From positions 1 to 64,000 of the forward strand of contig DJTE01000021.1 in assembly GCA_002439165.1 (NCBI GenBank): 64,000 nucleotides of DNA, read 5' to 3'. The position numbers and the translations under genes were made by a program. Below the pieces are notes generated by a model that saw only the letters and a list, made by a program, of their open reading frames with translations, searched no databases and was not told the DNA's origin. Shown here piece after piece: positions 41,610 through 49,481 of the stretch. This stretch comes from Chryseobacterium indologenes. GTDB lineage: Bacteria; Bacteroidota; Bacteroidia; Flavobacteriales; Weeksellaceae. Numbering within the stretch: the stretch's first letter is position 1; each line of letters starts with the position of its first letter.

Positions 41610-42650
41610 ATGATCAAGAAATTTATCCTGATGGGATTCCTGTGTCTGTTATCCGGCTCGGTGTATGCACAGAAAAAAACACTCAGCTTTAACCTGCCGT
41701 CAAAAGAAGACAGTGAAGTAAGTCCTATCGTAAAGGAAAAAGTAGATGAATACGCCAGAAAAATAGATGCGATCATCCAGGAAGAAAAAAAGAATATGGA
41801 AGCGGAACTTCTGGAACTTCAGAATAAAAACCTTGAAAGATCTGAATTTGATAAGCAGAAGGCTGCGATTGCAGACCGTTATTCCCAAAAAATAGATCAG
41901 AGGATTGAAGATCTCGGGTTTGATCTGGATACCGTTATTCAGAAACAGGTAAAATATTCACTGCTGAATTCTGATGTCACTTCAAAAGAAGAACTGAAAG
42001 AGAAGCTTCTGAAGAAATTCCGTCCTACAAAAGACGTTGGAGGATATATTTCATACGGAATAATGAATCTTACGAACAGTAAAGCCGATAACAGCCTTGA
42101 TAAAAACTTAGGTTATGCGGGAAATTTTGAATTTGGACTTAAATTCAACTATCAGTTCAGCAGAACCAGCCACTGGGGACTGATTTCCGGAATCGGGTTT
42201 TCGTGGAGAACATTAAATCTTGACAATGATATGTTCTTTACAAAAGACGGAAATGCTGATGTCTACCTGGCGAATTATGAAAAAGGTTTAAGCAAAAGTA
42301 AACTGAGAACAGGATACATTGTAATGCCGCTGGGAATACAGTATAATTTCTCCAGGCTGAAAAATGCCGGAATGGATGTTGAGTACAGGGATTACCACAA
42401 AGGTCTGAAAATAGGAGCCAATATTTATGGTGGCGTAAAAATGTCAACCAATAATATCATCAAAGGAGATGGTATCAGCCAGCGTGAAAGAGGTAATTAT
42501 CAGGTAAATCCCTTTATTTATGGCGGGCAGTTCACTGTTTCCTACAACGATTTCAGCATTTTTGTGAAAAAAGATTTCGGAAATTTCTTTAAAGACAACC
42601 GATTTGAAAATGATAAGGCTCTTGTTTTCGGAGTAGGACTCTGGTGGTAA
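41610..42650 (+). CDS. Outer-membrane beta-barrel protein with coiled-coil N-terminus
   Basis: A 346-residue exported protein (signal peptide ending near 'GSVYAQ'). Residues ~35-130 are highly charged and helical, and the C-terminal ~200 residues alternate strands ('FEFGLKFNYQFSRTSHWGLI', 'IGANIYGGVKMSTN') and end in Trp-Trp, typical of an OMP barrel recognised by BAM. It is the last gene of the ECF sigma operon, so it may be both a target and a sensor of that circuit. Function unknown. Confidence 0.75.
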   Translation: MIKKFILMGFLCLLSGSVYAQKKTLSFNLPSKEDSEVSPIVKEKVDEYARKIDAIIQEEKKNMEAELLELQNKNLERSEFDKQKAAIADRYSQKIDQRIEDLGFDLDTVIQKQVKYSLLNSDVTSKEELKEKLLKKFRPTKDVGGYISYGIMNLTNSKADNSLDKNLGYAGNFEFGLKFNYQFSRTSHWGLISGIGFSWRTLNLDNDMFFTKDGNADVYLANYEKGLSKSKLRTGYIVMPLGIQYNFSRLKNAGMDVEYRDYHKGLKIGANIYGGVKMSTNNIIKGDGISQRERGNYQVNPFIYGGQFTVSYNDFSIFVKKDFGNFFKDNRFENDKALVFGVGLWW

Positions 42651-42815
42651 AAACGTAACCATTCATATCAACAGAAAGGAAGCTGGAAGAGAAGTAAATG
42701 CAGCCTTAACAAAGACCATCCGGCTTTATTGAATTGTAAAGCCATTAAAAAATTATTTTGATACGGAATTATCGGTTAAATAATAACTTCCAGCCTTTCA
42801 TTCATTATTTTAATA

Positions 42816-42844
42816 GAAAAACCTCAGGATTTCTGAGGTTTTTA
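42816..42844. terminator. Bidirectional terminator after the ECF operon
   Basis: AAAACCTCAG and CTGAGGTTTT form a perfect stem around GATTT with A and T runs outside. Confidence 0.8.
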
Positions 42845-42959
42845 TGTTGTTAAACGGGCAGATCTTATTTAAAACATTAAGAGCGGGTTTAAATTTCTAA
42901 ATTTGATTTTTTGCGTAACATTCAAATCTTTATCAGACCTTTAAAAAGATTTTAATTGT

Positions 42960-43034
42960 TCTCGCAGATGCTGAAGATTGAGCAGATTTTTTCACTCATC
43001 TATAAAGTTTAGTCCCTTCATAAAATCTGCGAGA
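42960..43034. repeat. Imperfect inverted-repeat element in intergenic DNA
   Basis: Arms TCTCGCAGAT and ATCTGCGAGA pair perfectly over 10 bp and the inner parts pair partly (GCAGATTTTT with AAAATCTGC). The same short words occur in the intergenic sequence at 39195-39235. Probably a copy of a dispersed intergenic repeat; only these two sites can be compared here. Confidence 0.35.
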
Positions 43035-43213
43035 GAAAAAATACTCACAAATATCTGTGAAATCCGTCTATTCTGTGGGAATATTAAGAAATTTGTGCGT
43101 CTGTGGCGAAATTTTTCGATCACAAAGGAGGCGCAAAAGTTTGATAATCACAGATACATTTTTTTCAAATAAAATTTAAACAGCTTCTTATTGGCTTCAA
43201 ATAAATCTCTGCA

Positions 43214-44608
43214 TTATTTCAGGCTGCCAACCATATCTTCAGGTTTTACCCATTCGTCAAACTGTTCAGCCGTAACAAGTCCGAGATTTATAGCCTCTTC
43301 TTTCAGGGTTGTACCGTTTTTGTGTGCTGTTTTGGCAATTTTTGCGGCATTTTCATACCCGATATGGGTGTTCAGTGCCGTAACAAGCATTAAGGATTTA
43401 TCTACCAGCTCTTTGATTCTTTCACGGTTCGGTTCAATGCCGGCAGCACAATGGTCATTGAAGGAGATGCAGGCATCAGCAATCAGCTGGGCAGACTGAA
43501 GAAAGTTATAGGCCATTACCGGTTTGAAAACATTCAGCTCATAATTGCCCTGCGTTCCGGCAAAAGAAATCGTTGTATCATTTCCTAAAACCTGTGCGCA
43601 AACCATAGTCATCGCTTCATTCTGGGTAGGATTCACTTTTCCCGGCATAATGGATGAACCCGGTTCGTTTTCAGGAATAAGGATTTCCCCGATTCCCGAA
43701 CGTGGCCCGGAAGCAAGAAGCCTGATATCCTGGGCGATCTTGAACAGGGAAACCGCCAGCTGCTTCAGTGCACCATGAGATTCTACAATCGCGTCGTGAG
43801 CTGCAAGAGCCTCAAATTTATTCTCAGCTGTTACAAAGGGATGATTCGTGAATCCGGCAATATACTCAGCCACTTTTACATCATAACCTTTAGGCGTATT
43901 CAGACCTGTACCCACAGCTGTTCCGCCCAATGCCAGTTCCGAAAGATGAGGTAATGTATTTTTTAAAGCCCGTAAACCGAATTCCAGCTGGGCGGCATAT
44001 CCTGAAAATTCCTGCCCGAGTGTAAGCGGAGTGGCATCCATCAGGTGGGTCCTTCCGATTTTTACAATGTCTTTGTAGGCTTCCGCTTTGGCAGAAATGG
44101 TATTTTTAAGCTTTTCAACAGCAGGAATAGTAGTTTCCACTACTTTTTTATAAGCTGCAATGTGCATTGCTGTCGGATAGGTGTCGTTGGAAGACTGCGA
44201 TTTGTTTACATCATCATTCGGATGAATTTCCGAGTGACCGCCTAAACTTCCGCCGTTGTTTACATGAGCACGGTTTGAAATAACTTCGTTGACATTCATG
44301 TTCGACTGCGTTCCGGAGCCCGTCTGCCAGATCACCAGAGGAAACTGGTCATTAAGCTTTCCTTCCAGAATTTCATCACATACTTTGGCAATCATATCCC
44401 TTTTTTCTGCTGAAAGCACGCCTAATTCCGTATTTGCATAAGCCGCAGCCTTTTTCAGATAGGCAAAAGCTTCAATGATCTCGTGGGGCATAGATCCTTC
44501 CGGCCCGATTTTAAAATTGTTTCTTGAACGTTCAGTCTGCGCACCCCAGAATTTGTCTGCGGGTACCTGAACCTCGCCCATAGTGTCTTTTTCTATTCTG
44601 TAATTCAT
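43214..44608 (-). CDS. fumC: Class II fumarate hydratase
   Basis: A 464-residue iron-free fumarase of the aspartase/fumarase fold. Catalytic and substrate motifs are intact: 'GSGTQSNMNVNEV', 'GRTHLMDATPL' and the SS loop 'PGSSIMPGKVNPTQNEAMTM'. It converts fumarate to malate in the TCA cycle and resists oxidants and iron shortage. It is divergent from a class I, iron-sulfur fumarase gene (44833-46440) with 224 bp between them, which carry a Per-box-like palindrome adjoining this gene's promoter. Confidence 0.96.
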   Translation of the reverse strand: MNYRIEKDTMGEVQVPADKFWGAQTERSRNNFKIGPEGSMPHEIIEAFAYLKKAAAYANTELGVLSAEKRDMIAKVCDEILEGKLNDQFPLVIWQTGSGTQSNMNVNEVISNRAHVNNGGSLGGHSEIHPNDDVNKSQSSNDTYPTAMHIAAYKKVVETTIPAVEKLKNTISAKAEAYKDIVKIGRTHLMDATPLTLGQEFSGYAAQLEFGLRALKNTLPHLSELALGGTAVGTGLNTPKGYDVKVAEYIAGFTNHPFVTAENKFEALAAHDAIVESHGALKQLAVSLFKIAQDIRLLASGPRSGIGEILIPENEPGSSIMPGKVNPTQNEAMTMVCAQVLGNDTTISFAGTQGNYELNVFKPVMAYNFLQSAQLIADACISFNDHCAAGIEPNRERIKELVDKSLMLVTALNTHIGYENAAKIAKTAHKNGTTLKEEAINLGLVTAEQFDEWVKPEDMVGSLK

Positions 44609-44688
44609 TGTGATTGAAATTTGATAACCTTTTTAGTTTTAAACCACTGTTTTGAAATAAGTTTCGTGGCCCGATTATTTAATTCCTA

Positions 44689-44719
44689 TAAAGTTACTTA
44701 TTAACTCAGAACCCCGCAA
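44689..44719 (-). promoter_or_regulatory. Predicted fumC promoter
   Basis: Minus strand: TTG(C) at 44716-44719 as the -33 element, a 19-nt spacer and TAACTTTA at 44689-44696, close to TTTG-N19-TAnnTTTG. It lies about 85 nt before the fumC start codon. The -33 element touches the 19-bp palindrome at 44719-44737. Confidence 0.55.
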
Positions 44720-44737
44720 TTTATAATCATTATAAAT
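44719..44737. promoter_or_regulatory. Perfect 19-bp palindrome containing a Per-box sequence
   Basis: ATTTATAAT-C-ATTATAAAT is perfectly dyad-symmetric. Its inner 15 bp, TTATAATCATTATAA, match exactly the Bacillus Per-box consensus TTATAATnATTATAA, and the whole resembles Fur-family boxes. It lies at the upstream edge of the predicted fumC promoter and about 90 nt from the class I fumarase promoter, so a bound Fur-family repressor would mainly affect fumC. Confidence 0.7.
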
Positions 44738-44791
44738 ATCGATTTAAATGACTGATTTTACTCATGGTTTGAAGACAAGGAAAATATCATT

Positions 44792-44805
44792 GCGTAATTT
44801 TACGC
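44792..44805 (+). promoter_or_regulatory. Inverted repeat over the class I fumarase -7 region
   Basis: GCGTAA-TT-TTACGC contains the -7-like TAATTTTA (44795-44802), 30 nt before the ATG. It may be an operator or simply a symmetric promoter. Confidence 0.4.
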
Positions 44806-44832
44806 GACTTAAATTTTTCGAAAAAAGTAAAT

Positions 44833-46440
44833 ATGGAATTTAGATATCAGGATCCGTATCCGATTCAGAAAGATGATACGGTGTACAAGAAACTTACATC
44901 AGATTATGTGAAAGTGGAGCAGCTGGGAAACAGGGAAATTTTAACCGTTGATCCGAAAGGACTGGAACTTCTTGCAGAAGAAGCTATGGCAGATGTATCG
45001 TTCATGCTCCGTTCTTCCCATCTTGAAAGTCTCAGAAGAATTATTGACGATCCTGAAGCAACAGATAATGACAGATTCGTAGCGTATAACCTGTTGCAGA
45101 ATGCCGCGGTAGCTGTTGAGGGAGCGCTTCCTTCATGCCAGGATACCGGAACAGCCATTGTGATGGGGAAAAAAGGGGAAGATGTCTACACCGGAGTTGA
45201 AGACGGTGAATATTTAAGTAAAGGGATCTTTAATACCTATCAGAAAAGAAATCTGAGGTATTCCCAGGTCGTTCCTTTAACAATGTTTGAGGAGAAAAAC
45301 TCAGGATCAAACCTTCCTGCACAGATTGATATCTATGCTAAAAAAGGAAACTATTACGAATTTTTATTTTTAACAAAAGGAGGAGGTTCGGCAAATAAAA
45401 CTTTCCTGTATCAAAAGACAAAATCTCTTCTGAACGAAAAATCTCTTGAAGAGTTCATCAAAGAAAAAATTTCAGATCTTGGAACAGCAGCATGCCCGCC
45501 GTACCACCTTGCACTGGTAATCGGAGGAACTTCCGCAGAAGCGAATCTGGCGGCTGTGAAAAAAGCATCTGCAAAATATTATGACAACCTTCCTACCGAA
45601 GGAAATGAAGCGGGACAGGCTTTCAGAGACCTGGAATGGGAAGCGAAAGTGCAGAAGATCTGTCAGGAAAGTGCCATCGGAGCCCAGTTTGGAGGAAAAT
45701 ATCTTACGCATGATGTAAGGGTGATCAGACTTCCGCGCCACGCTGCTTCTTGCCCGGTTGGAATGGGAGTTTCTTGTTCTGCAGACAGAAATATCAAAGG
45801 AAAAATTACAAAAGACGGAATCTTCCTTGAGCAATTGGAACAGGATCCGAAAAGATTCTTGCCAGACACACCTCCACACCTGGAAGAAGCCGTTGAGATC
45901 AATCTGAATAAGCCAATGCCGGAAATTCTGGCGGAGCTTTCAAAATACCCGATCAAAACAAGATTAAAATTGAACGGAACCCTGATTGTTGCAAGAGATA
46001 TTGCCCACGCAAAAATCAAAGAAATCATCGACAGCGGAAAACCGATGCCTGAATACTTCAAAAATCACCCGATCTATTATGCGGGGCCGGCTAAAACTCC
46101 GGAAGGAATGGCTTCAGGAAGTTTCGGACCTACCACGGCAGGAAGAATGGACGTGTATGTGGATGAATTCCAGAGCCACGGAGGAAGCATGATTATGCTG
46201 GCCAAAGGAAACCGAAGCAAAGATGTAACCAATGCCTGCGGTAAATACGGAGGCTTCTATCTGGGATCAATAGGCGGTCCGGCAGCTATTCTTGCCAAAG
46301 ATAATATTGTATCCGTAGATGTGGTAGACTTCCCGGAATTAGGAATGGAAGCCGTAAGAAAAATTGAGGTGAAAGACTTCCCGGCATTCATCATTACAGA
46401 TGATAAAGGCAATGATTTCTTTGCAGATCTTGCCCATTAA
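44833..46440 (+). CDS. Class I fumarate hydratase, iron-sulfur
   Basis: A 535-residue fumarase of the FumA/FumB type, which needs an oxygen-sensitive [4Fe-4S] cluster. Cluster-binding Cys candidates lie in 'GALPSCQDTGTA', 'SCPVGMGVSCSAD' and 'TNACGKYGGFY'. Both the N-terminal alpha domain and the C-terminal beta domain ('GSFGPTTAGRMDVY', 'AKGNRSKDVTNACGKYGG') are present in one chain. It catalyses the same reaction as the divergent FumC. Strand-opposed starts and 224 bp between them suggest shared regulation. Confidence 0.94.
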   Translation: MEFRYQDPYPIQKDDTVYKKLTSDYVKVEQLGNREILTVDPKGLELLAEEAMADVSFMLRSSHLESLRRIIDDPEATDNDRFVAYNLLQNAAVAVEGALPSCQDTGTAIVMGKKGEDVYTGVEDGEYLSKGIFNTYQKRNLRYSQVVPLTMFEEKNSGSNLPAQIDIYAKKGNYYEFLFLTKGGGSANKTFLYQKTKSLLNEKSLEEFIKEKISDLGTAACPPYHLALVIGGTSAEANLAAVKKASAKYYDNLPTEGNEAGQAFRDLEWEAKVQKICQESAIGAQFGGKYLTHDVRVIRLPRHAASCPVGMGVSCSADRNIKGKITKDGIFLEQLEQDPKRFLPDTPPHLEEAVEINLNKPMPEILAELSKYPIKTRLKLNGTLIVARDIAHAKIKEIIDSGKPMPEYFKNHPIYYAGPAKTPEGMASGSFGPTTAGRMDVYVDEFQSHGGSMIMLAKGNRSKDVTNACGKYGGFYLGSIGGPAAILAKDNIVSVDVVDFPELGMEAVRKIEVKDFPAFIITDDKGNDFFADLAH

Positions 46441-46483
46441 TTAGTTTAAAATCAAAATAAATTATAAAATAGGGCTTGTATCT

Positions 46484-46515
46484 TTTGTGTAAAAAATAAA
46501 AAAGTCCTATTTTTG
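46484..46515 (+). promoter_or_regulatory. Consensus promoter of the small membrane protein gene
   Basis: TTTG (46484-46487), a 20-nt spacer and TATTTTTG (46508-46515), 19 nt before the ATG at 46535, an almost ideal Bacteroidota promoter. Confidence 0.75.
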
Positions 46516-46534
46516 CCTAAAATCTTTAAGAGAA

Positions 46535-46819
46535 ATGATAACGATTTTATCAGCATTTTGGCCGTTCTACCAGTTCCTTTGGACTGTATTCTTTATAATT
46601 ATGTTCTTAGTAGGATTCTGGTGTATCTTCATGTTCTTCGGATTGGTGATCCCAATGTGGTTAACTGAAGGTCTGAAAGAATATTTCGGAAAAGTAAAAC
46701 CTTTTGATCCGGAAGATATCAGAAGCAAGCAGCTTAACGAGCAGGAAGGGGTAGAAGTAATATACAGCCAGCCTAAAGGGAACGGACCTTTCATCCACGA
46801 TCACGGACATCATCATTAA
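46535..46819 (+). CDS. Small membrane protein with natural His-rich tail
   Basis: A 94-residue protein: one long hydrophobic N-terminal region (residues ~8-45, one or two spans, rich in Phe and Trp), a soluble part ('GLKEYFGKVKPFDPEDIRSK') and a C-terminus 'FIHDHGHHH'. No family is recognised, though similar short proteins seem to occur in Chryseobacterium (memory). The His-rich tail could bind metal such as Zn or Ni. It has its own promoter and terminator, so it is a real, independently expressed gene. Confidence 0.75.
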   Translation: MITILSAFWPFYQFLWTVFFIIMFLVGFWCIFMFFGLVIPMWLTEGLKEYFGKVKPFDPEDIRSKQLNEQEGVEVIYSQPKGNGPFIHDHGHHH

Positions 46820-47196
46820 TTGATTGTCATTGCTTTTTCACCTGAATTCTGAAAAAGTAATATCAAAGCAAAACAACATATATAAACCGCTTAAGAAATT
46901 AAGCGGTTTTTTTATTGAAAAACAACGTAAACCTATTAAGATAAGCTGTATTTAGAGATAACCTTGTATTTCGGATATAAGCGAAGCGGCTCTGTTTATC
47001 TTAAAGACATCAGAATTTTATTCATCCTTTGTCTGCCTTCACATTTAATAAAAATTTCCCCCAAAATACTTTATGTCTGATTCTGCTAAGATAGTTTAAA
47101 CATCGCTTCATCCAATGTAAGATTGGCGGTATAAGAATGAAACTTTGCATTAACAAAAAACTGCCGGTCATCATCAGGTGTTTTTTTTGATCGTAT
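46820..47196. other. Convergent intergenic region, 377 bp
   Basis: Holds the terminator at 46885-46915. The rest, AT-rich, shows no ORF, repeat or RNA structure that I can support. Confidence 0.5.
46885..46915 (+). terminator. Terminator of the small membrane protein gene
   Basis: AACCGCTTAA and TTAAGCGGTT perfect stem around GAAA, followed by seven T. Confidence 0.85.
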
Positions 47197-48096
47197 TTAT
47201 CTCCCGTTTCTCATATTTTCAGGTGAAACCCCAAACTTCTTCTTAAAGGCACGGGTAAAGTTCTGTACATATTCATACCCGCATTCAATTGCAATTTCTT
47301 TGATCATGATCTTTTCATCTATAATCATTTTCCTGGCTTTCAGCATTCTGAGCTCCAGAATATAATCGGCAGCCGTGATATGATATTGTGCTTTAAATGC
47401 CTTTCGTATTCTGTTCTGGCTGATACCCATCAGCCTTCCTATCTCTTCAGCACGAATATTTTTATGATAATTTTCATCAATAAATCTTCTTACTCTGGAG
47501 GAAACCGGGGAACTGCTCTGAACCGTATCTTTTTCACTGAACTGCTGAAAGACAAGCATCAGGAGTTTGATCATCTTGGCTTCTACAAATAGCTTCTGCA
47601 TGACCCCTTTTTTAGAATAAGTGATGATCTCCTTCAGGATCATATGCATTTCCACGGTCATTTCCGGAGGTGTTTCCTGATGAATAAAAACATAATTGTT
47701 GCGGATCATATTTTCCAGGACAGAAGCATTTTCTTTACTGGTTTCCGGAGCCAGCAGATTGAAGATATACTGATAATTGATCTGAATTCTGATGAATTTT
47801 AATCCTTCTTCATGCTCTGTCCATAATTCAGCGGTATGTTCCTGAGAAGAGTAATGCAGGATATATTGATTTTTCCTGAATAAGAACTTTGTTCCGCAAT
47901 CTGGCGCTTCAAGATGTACGGCTGGGCTTAGTATAAAAATAAAGCTGAAGCTTTCTCTGTTTTCAATCACTTCAGATCTTAAAATTGTTTCAGAGCGGAG
48001 CTCTTCATGCAGGAAGATCTCTATATCTCCGGAACTGAAGATTATTCCATTATCAGACTCTTCTTTCATACGAAACAGGTTTACGGTAGGGTACAT
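47197..48096 (-). CDS. AraC-family transcriptional regulator
   Basis: A 299-residue regulator. The C-terminal ~100 residues contain two helix-turn-helix units ('AEEIGRLMGISQNRIRKAFK', 'IKEIAIECGYEYVQNFTRAF') ending in the typical 'KKFGVSPENMR'. The N-terminal 190 residues form a sensor region I cannot assign. The gene is divergent from the FISUMP gene with 123 bp between, and close to a GH13 enzyme gene, so control of secreted carbohydrate-related functions is plausible but inferred. Confidence 0.9.
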   Translation of the reverse strand: MYPTVNLFRMKEESDNGIIFSSGDIEIFLHEELRSETILRSEVIENRESFSFIFILSPAVHLEAPDCGTKFLFRKNQYILHYSSQEHTAELWTEHEEGLKFIRIQINYQYIFNLLAPETSKENASVLENMIRNNYVFIHQETPPEMTVEMHMILKEIITYSKKGVMQKLFVEAKMIKLLMLVFQQFSEKDTVQSSSPVSSRVRRFIDENYHKNIRAEEIGRLMGISQNRIRKAFKAQYHITAADYILELRMLKARKMIIDEKIMIKEIAIECGYEYVQNFTRAFKKKFGVSPENMRNGR

Positions 48097-48166
48097 TTAA
48101 AAAAATAAAGCTTCAGGCTGATAACAAAAAGTTTGAAAATGATAACTCAGGATGAATCAGGTCGAT

Positions 48167-48174
48167 TACTTTTG
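48167..48174 (+). promoter_or_regulatory. -7 box upstream of the FISUMP gene
   Basis: TACTTTTG, a full TAnnTTTG match, 46 nt before the ATG at 48220. Confidence 0.55.
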
Positions 48175-48219
48175 TGCAAAATTAAATTAAATTTAGAATA
48201 ATTAAAAATAATATTGAAG

Positions 48220-49257
48220 ATGATTCAAAATTTACATTTTGCAATAGGCCTGATGACCATAATAGCTGCCGGAAATTTTGCATATGGACAGCAAACATCA
48301 CTTACACCAAAGAACTGCAATAATACAGATCCCGGAAATACTCCCGGAGATACAGGATGTGTAACTTTTAGCTATCAGGGACAGCCGGTTACCTATACCA
48401 CAGTAAGAGGTAAGGACGGGAAAATCTGGCTTCAGCAGAACCTCGGAAGTTCACGGGTAGCTGTGGATAAAGCAGACGCGGATTCATACGGCGATCTTTT
48501 CCAATGGGGAAGATGGGATGACGGACATCAGCTTAGAAATTCCGCAATTACCGCTGCTCCGGATGAAAACTTTCCATCAGGGCTGGCTGGAAACAGTTCC
48601 TATATAGCCGGAGATCCTGAATGGTGGAAAGAATTCCAGGGAGGAGACCAATGGACGGCTTCAGATCCGGGAAATGTGACACCCGGAAGAGGAATAGATC
48701 CCTGTAAGGCAGTGGGACCCGGATGGCAGATGCCTACACAGTCGGAATGGGAGACGTTGGTAAGCTCAGAAAATATCAATAACCCGGCAAGCGCTTATAG
48801 CAGTTACCTGAAATTGCCCGCTTCGGGTTACAGGAGTTCAGGAAACGGAGGATTTACATTTGTAGGGCAGCGTGGGTATTTCTGGAGTTCCGATACTTCC
48901 TCTCTCGGAGCAAAATATCTTTATGTGGGAACAATAATCGCGAACGCTTCGGCAGGGGCACCAAGAGGACAGGGAGCAGCCGTGAGATGCATCAAAAGCG
49001 GACTGGTGCTGGGAATATCAGAAACGGCCGGAGTGAATACGGTGGGAATTTATCCCAATCCTGTAAAGAATATCCTTTATATAAAGGCAGATTCCCTGAT
49101 TGACAGTGTAAATCTGTTCAATATGACCGGACAGAAAATAAATATACAGTTTTCAGATAATCAGATCAACATGAGCGGACTTCCCGATGGAAACTACCTC
49201 GTAGAATTAACATTAAAGAACGGGCAGCGTTTTTCTAAAAAAGTGATTAAAAATTAA
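48220..49257 (+). CDS. Secreted FISUMP-domain protein with T9SS sorting signal
   Basis: A 345-residue protein. I use ATG 48220, two codons after a TTG, because it starts the signal peptide (MIQNLHFAIGLM…, cleaved after 'AYGQ'). The mature part holds a Fibrobacter-succinogenes-major-paralogous (FISUMP) domain ('VTYTTVRGKDGKIWLQQNLG', 'GWQMPTQSEWETL', 'GYFWSSDTSSLG') and ends with a type A T9SS domain ('GIYPNPVKNILYI', 'DGNYLVELTLKNGQRFSKKV'). It should be secreted to the surface through T9SS. FISUMP domains are common in Bacteroidota surface proteins of unknown function. Confidence 0.85.
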   Translation: MIQNLHFAIGLMTIIAAGNFAYGQQTSLTPKNCNNTDPGNTPGDTGCVTFSYQGQPVTYTTVRGKDGKIWLQQNLGSSRVAVDKADADSYGDLFQWGRWDDGHQLRNSAITAAPDENFPSGLAGNSSYIAGDPEWWKEFQGGDQWTASDPGNVTPGRGIDPCKAVGPGWQMPTQSEWETLVSSENINNPASAYSSYLKLPASGYRSSGNGGFTFVGQRGYFWSSDTSSLGAKYLYVGTIIANASAGAPRGQGAAVRCIKSGLVLGISETAGVNTVGIYPNPVKNILYIKADSLIDSVNLFNMTGQKINIQFSDNQINMSGLPDGNYLVELTLKNGQRFSKKVIKN

Positions 49258-49348
49258 TGTCCCATCATTTGATGGACCAATAAAAGCTTTGTCTGCGGTT
49301 TATTTGTAGAACAGATAAAAAATAGTTCATTACAATTACTTTTATTGG

Positions 49349-49381
49349 AAAGGTTCATGAAGATTTTCATGGGCCTTTTTT
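49349..49381 (+). terminator. Terminator of the FISUMP gene
   Basis: AAAGG.CATGAA and TTCATG.CCTTT stem around GATT, followed by six T. Confidence 0.7.
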
Positions 49382-49481
49382 GGGTTAATTTTTTTCCCTG
49401 GAAACTGAAATATTTTAAAAATGATACCACAGAAAATGAAATCGCGAAAAAAAATATCCTATATTCGATAAAAAATAAGAT

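Larger units (their letters stand above)
42651..43213. other. Gene-free stretch, 563 bp, with repeat-like fragments
   Basis: Contains a two-way terminator (42816-42844) and, from 42960 on, degenerate repeat-like sequence: TCTCGCAGAT (42960-42969) and ATCTGCGAGA (43025-43034) are perfect inverted arms, and pieces such as AAAATCTGCG and TCTGYGGGAAT also occur at 39199-39233. No ORF is credible. Confidence 0.5.
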
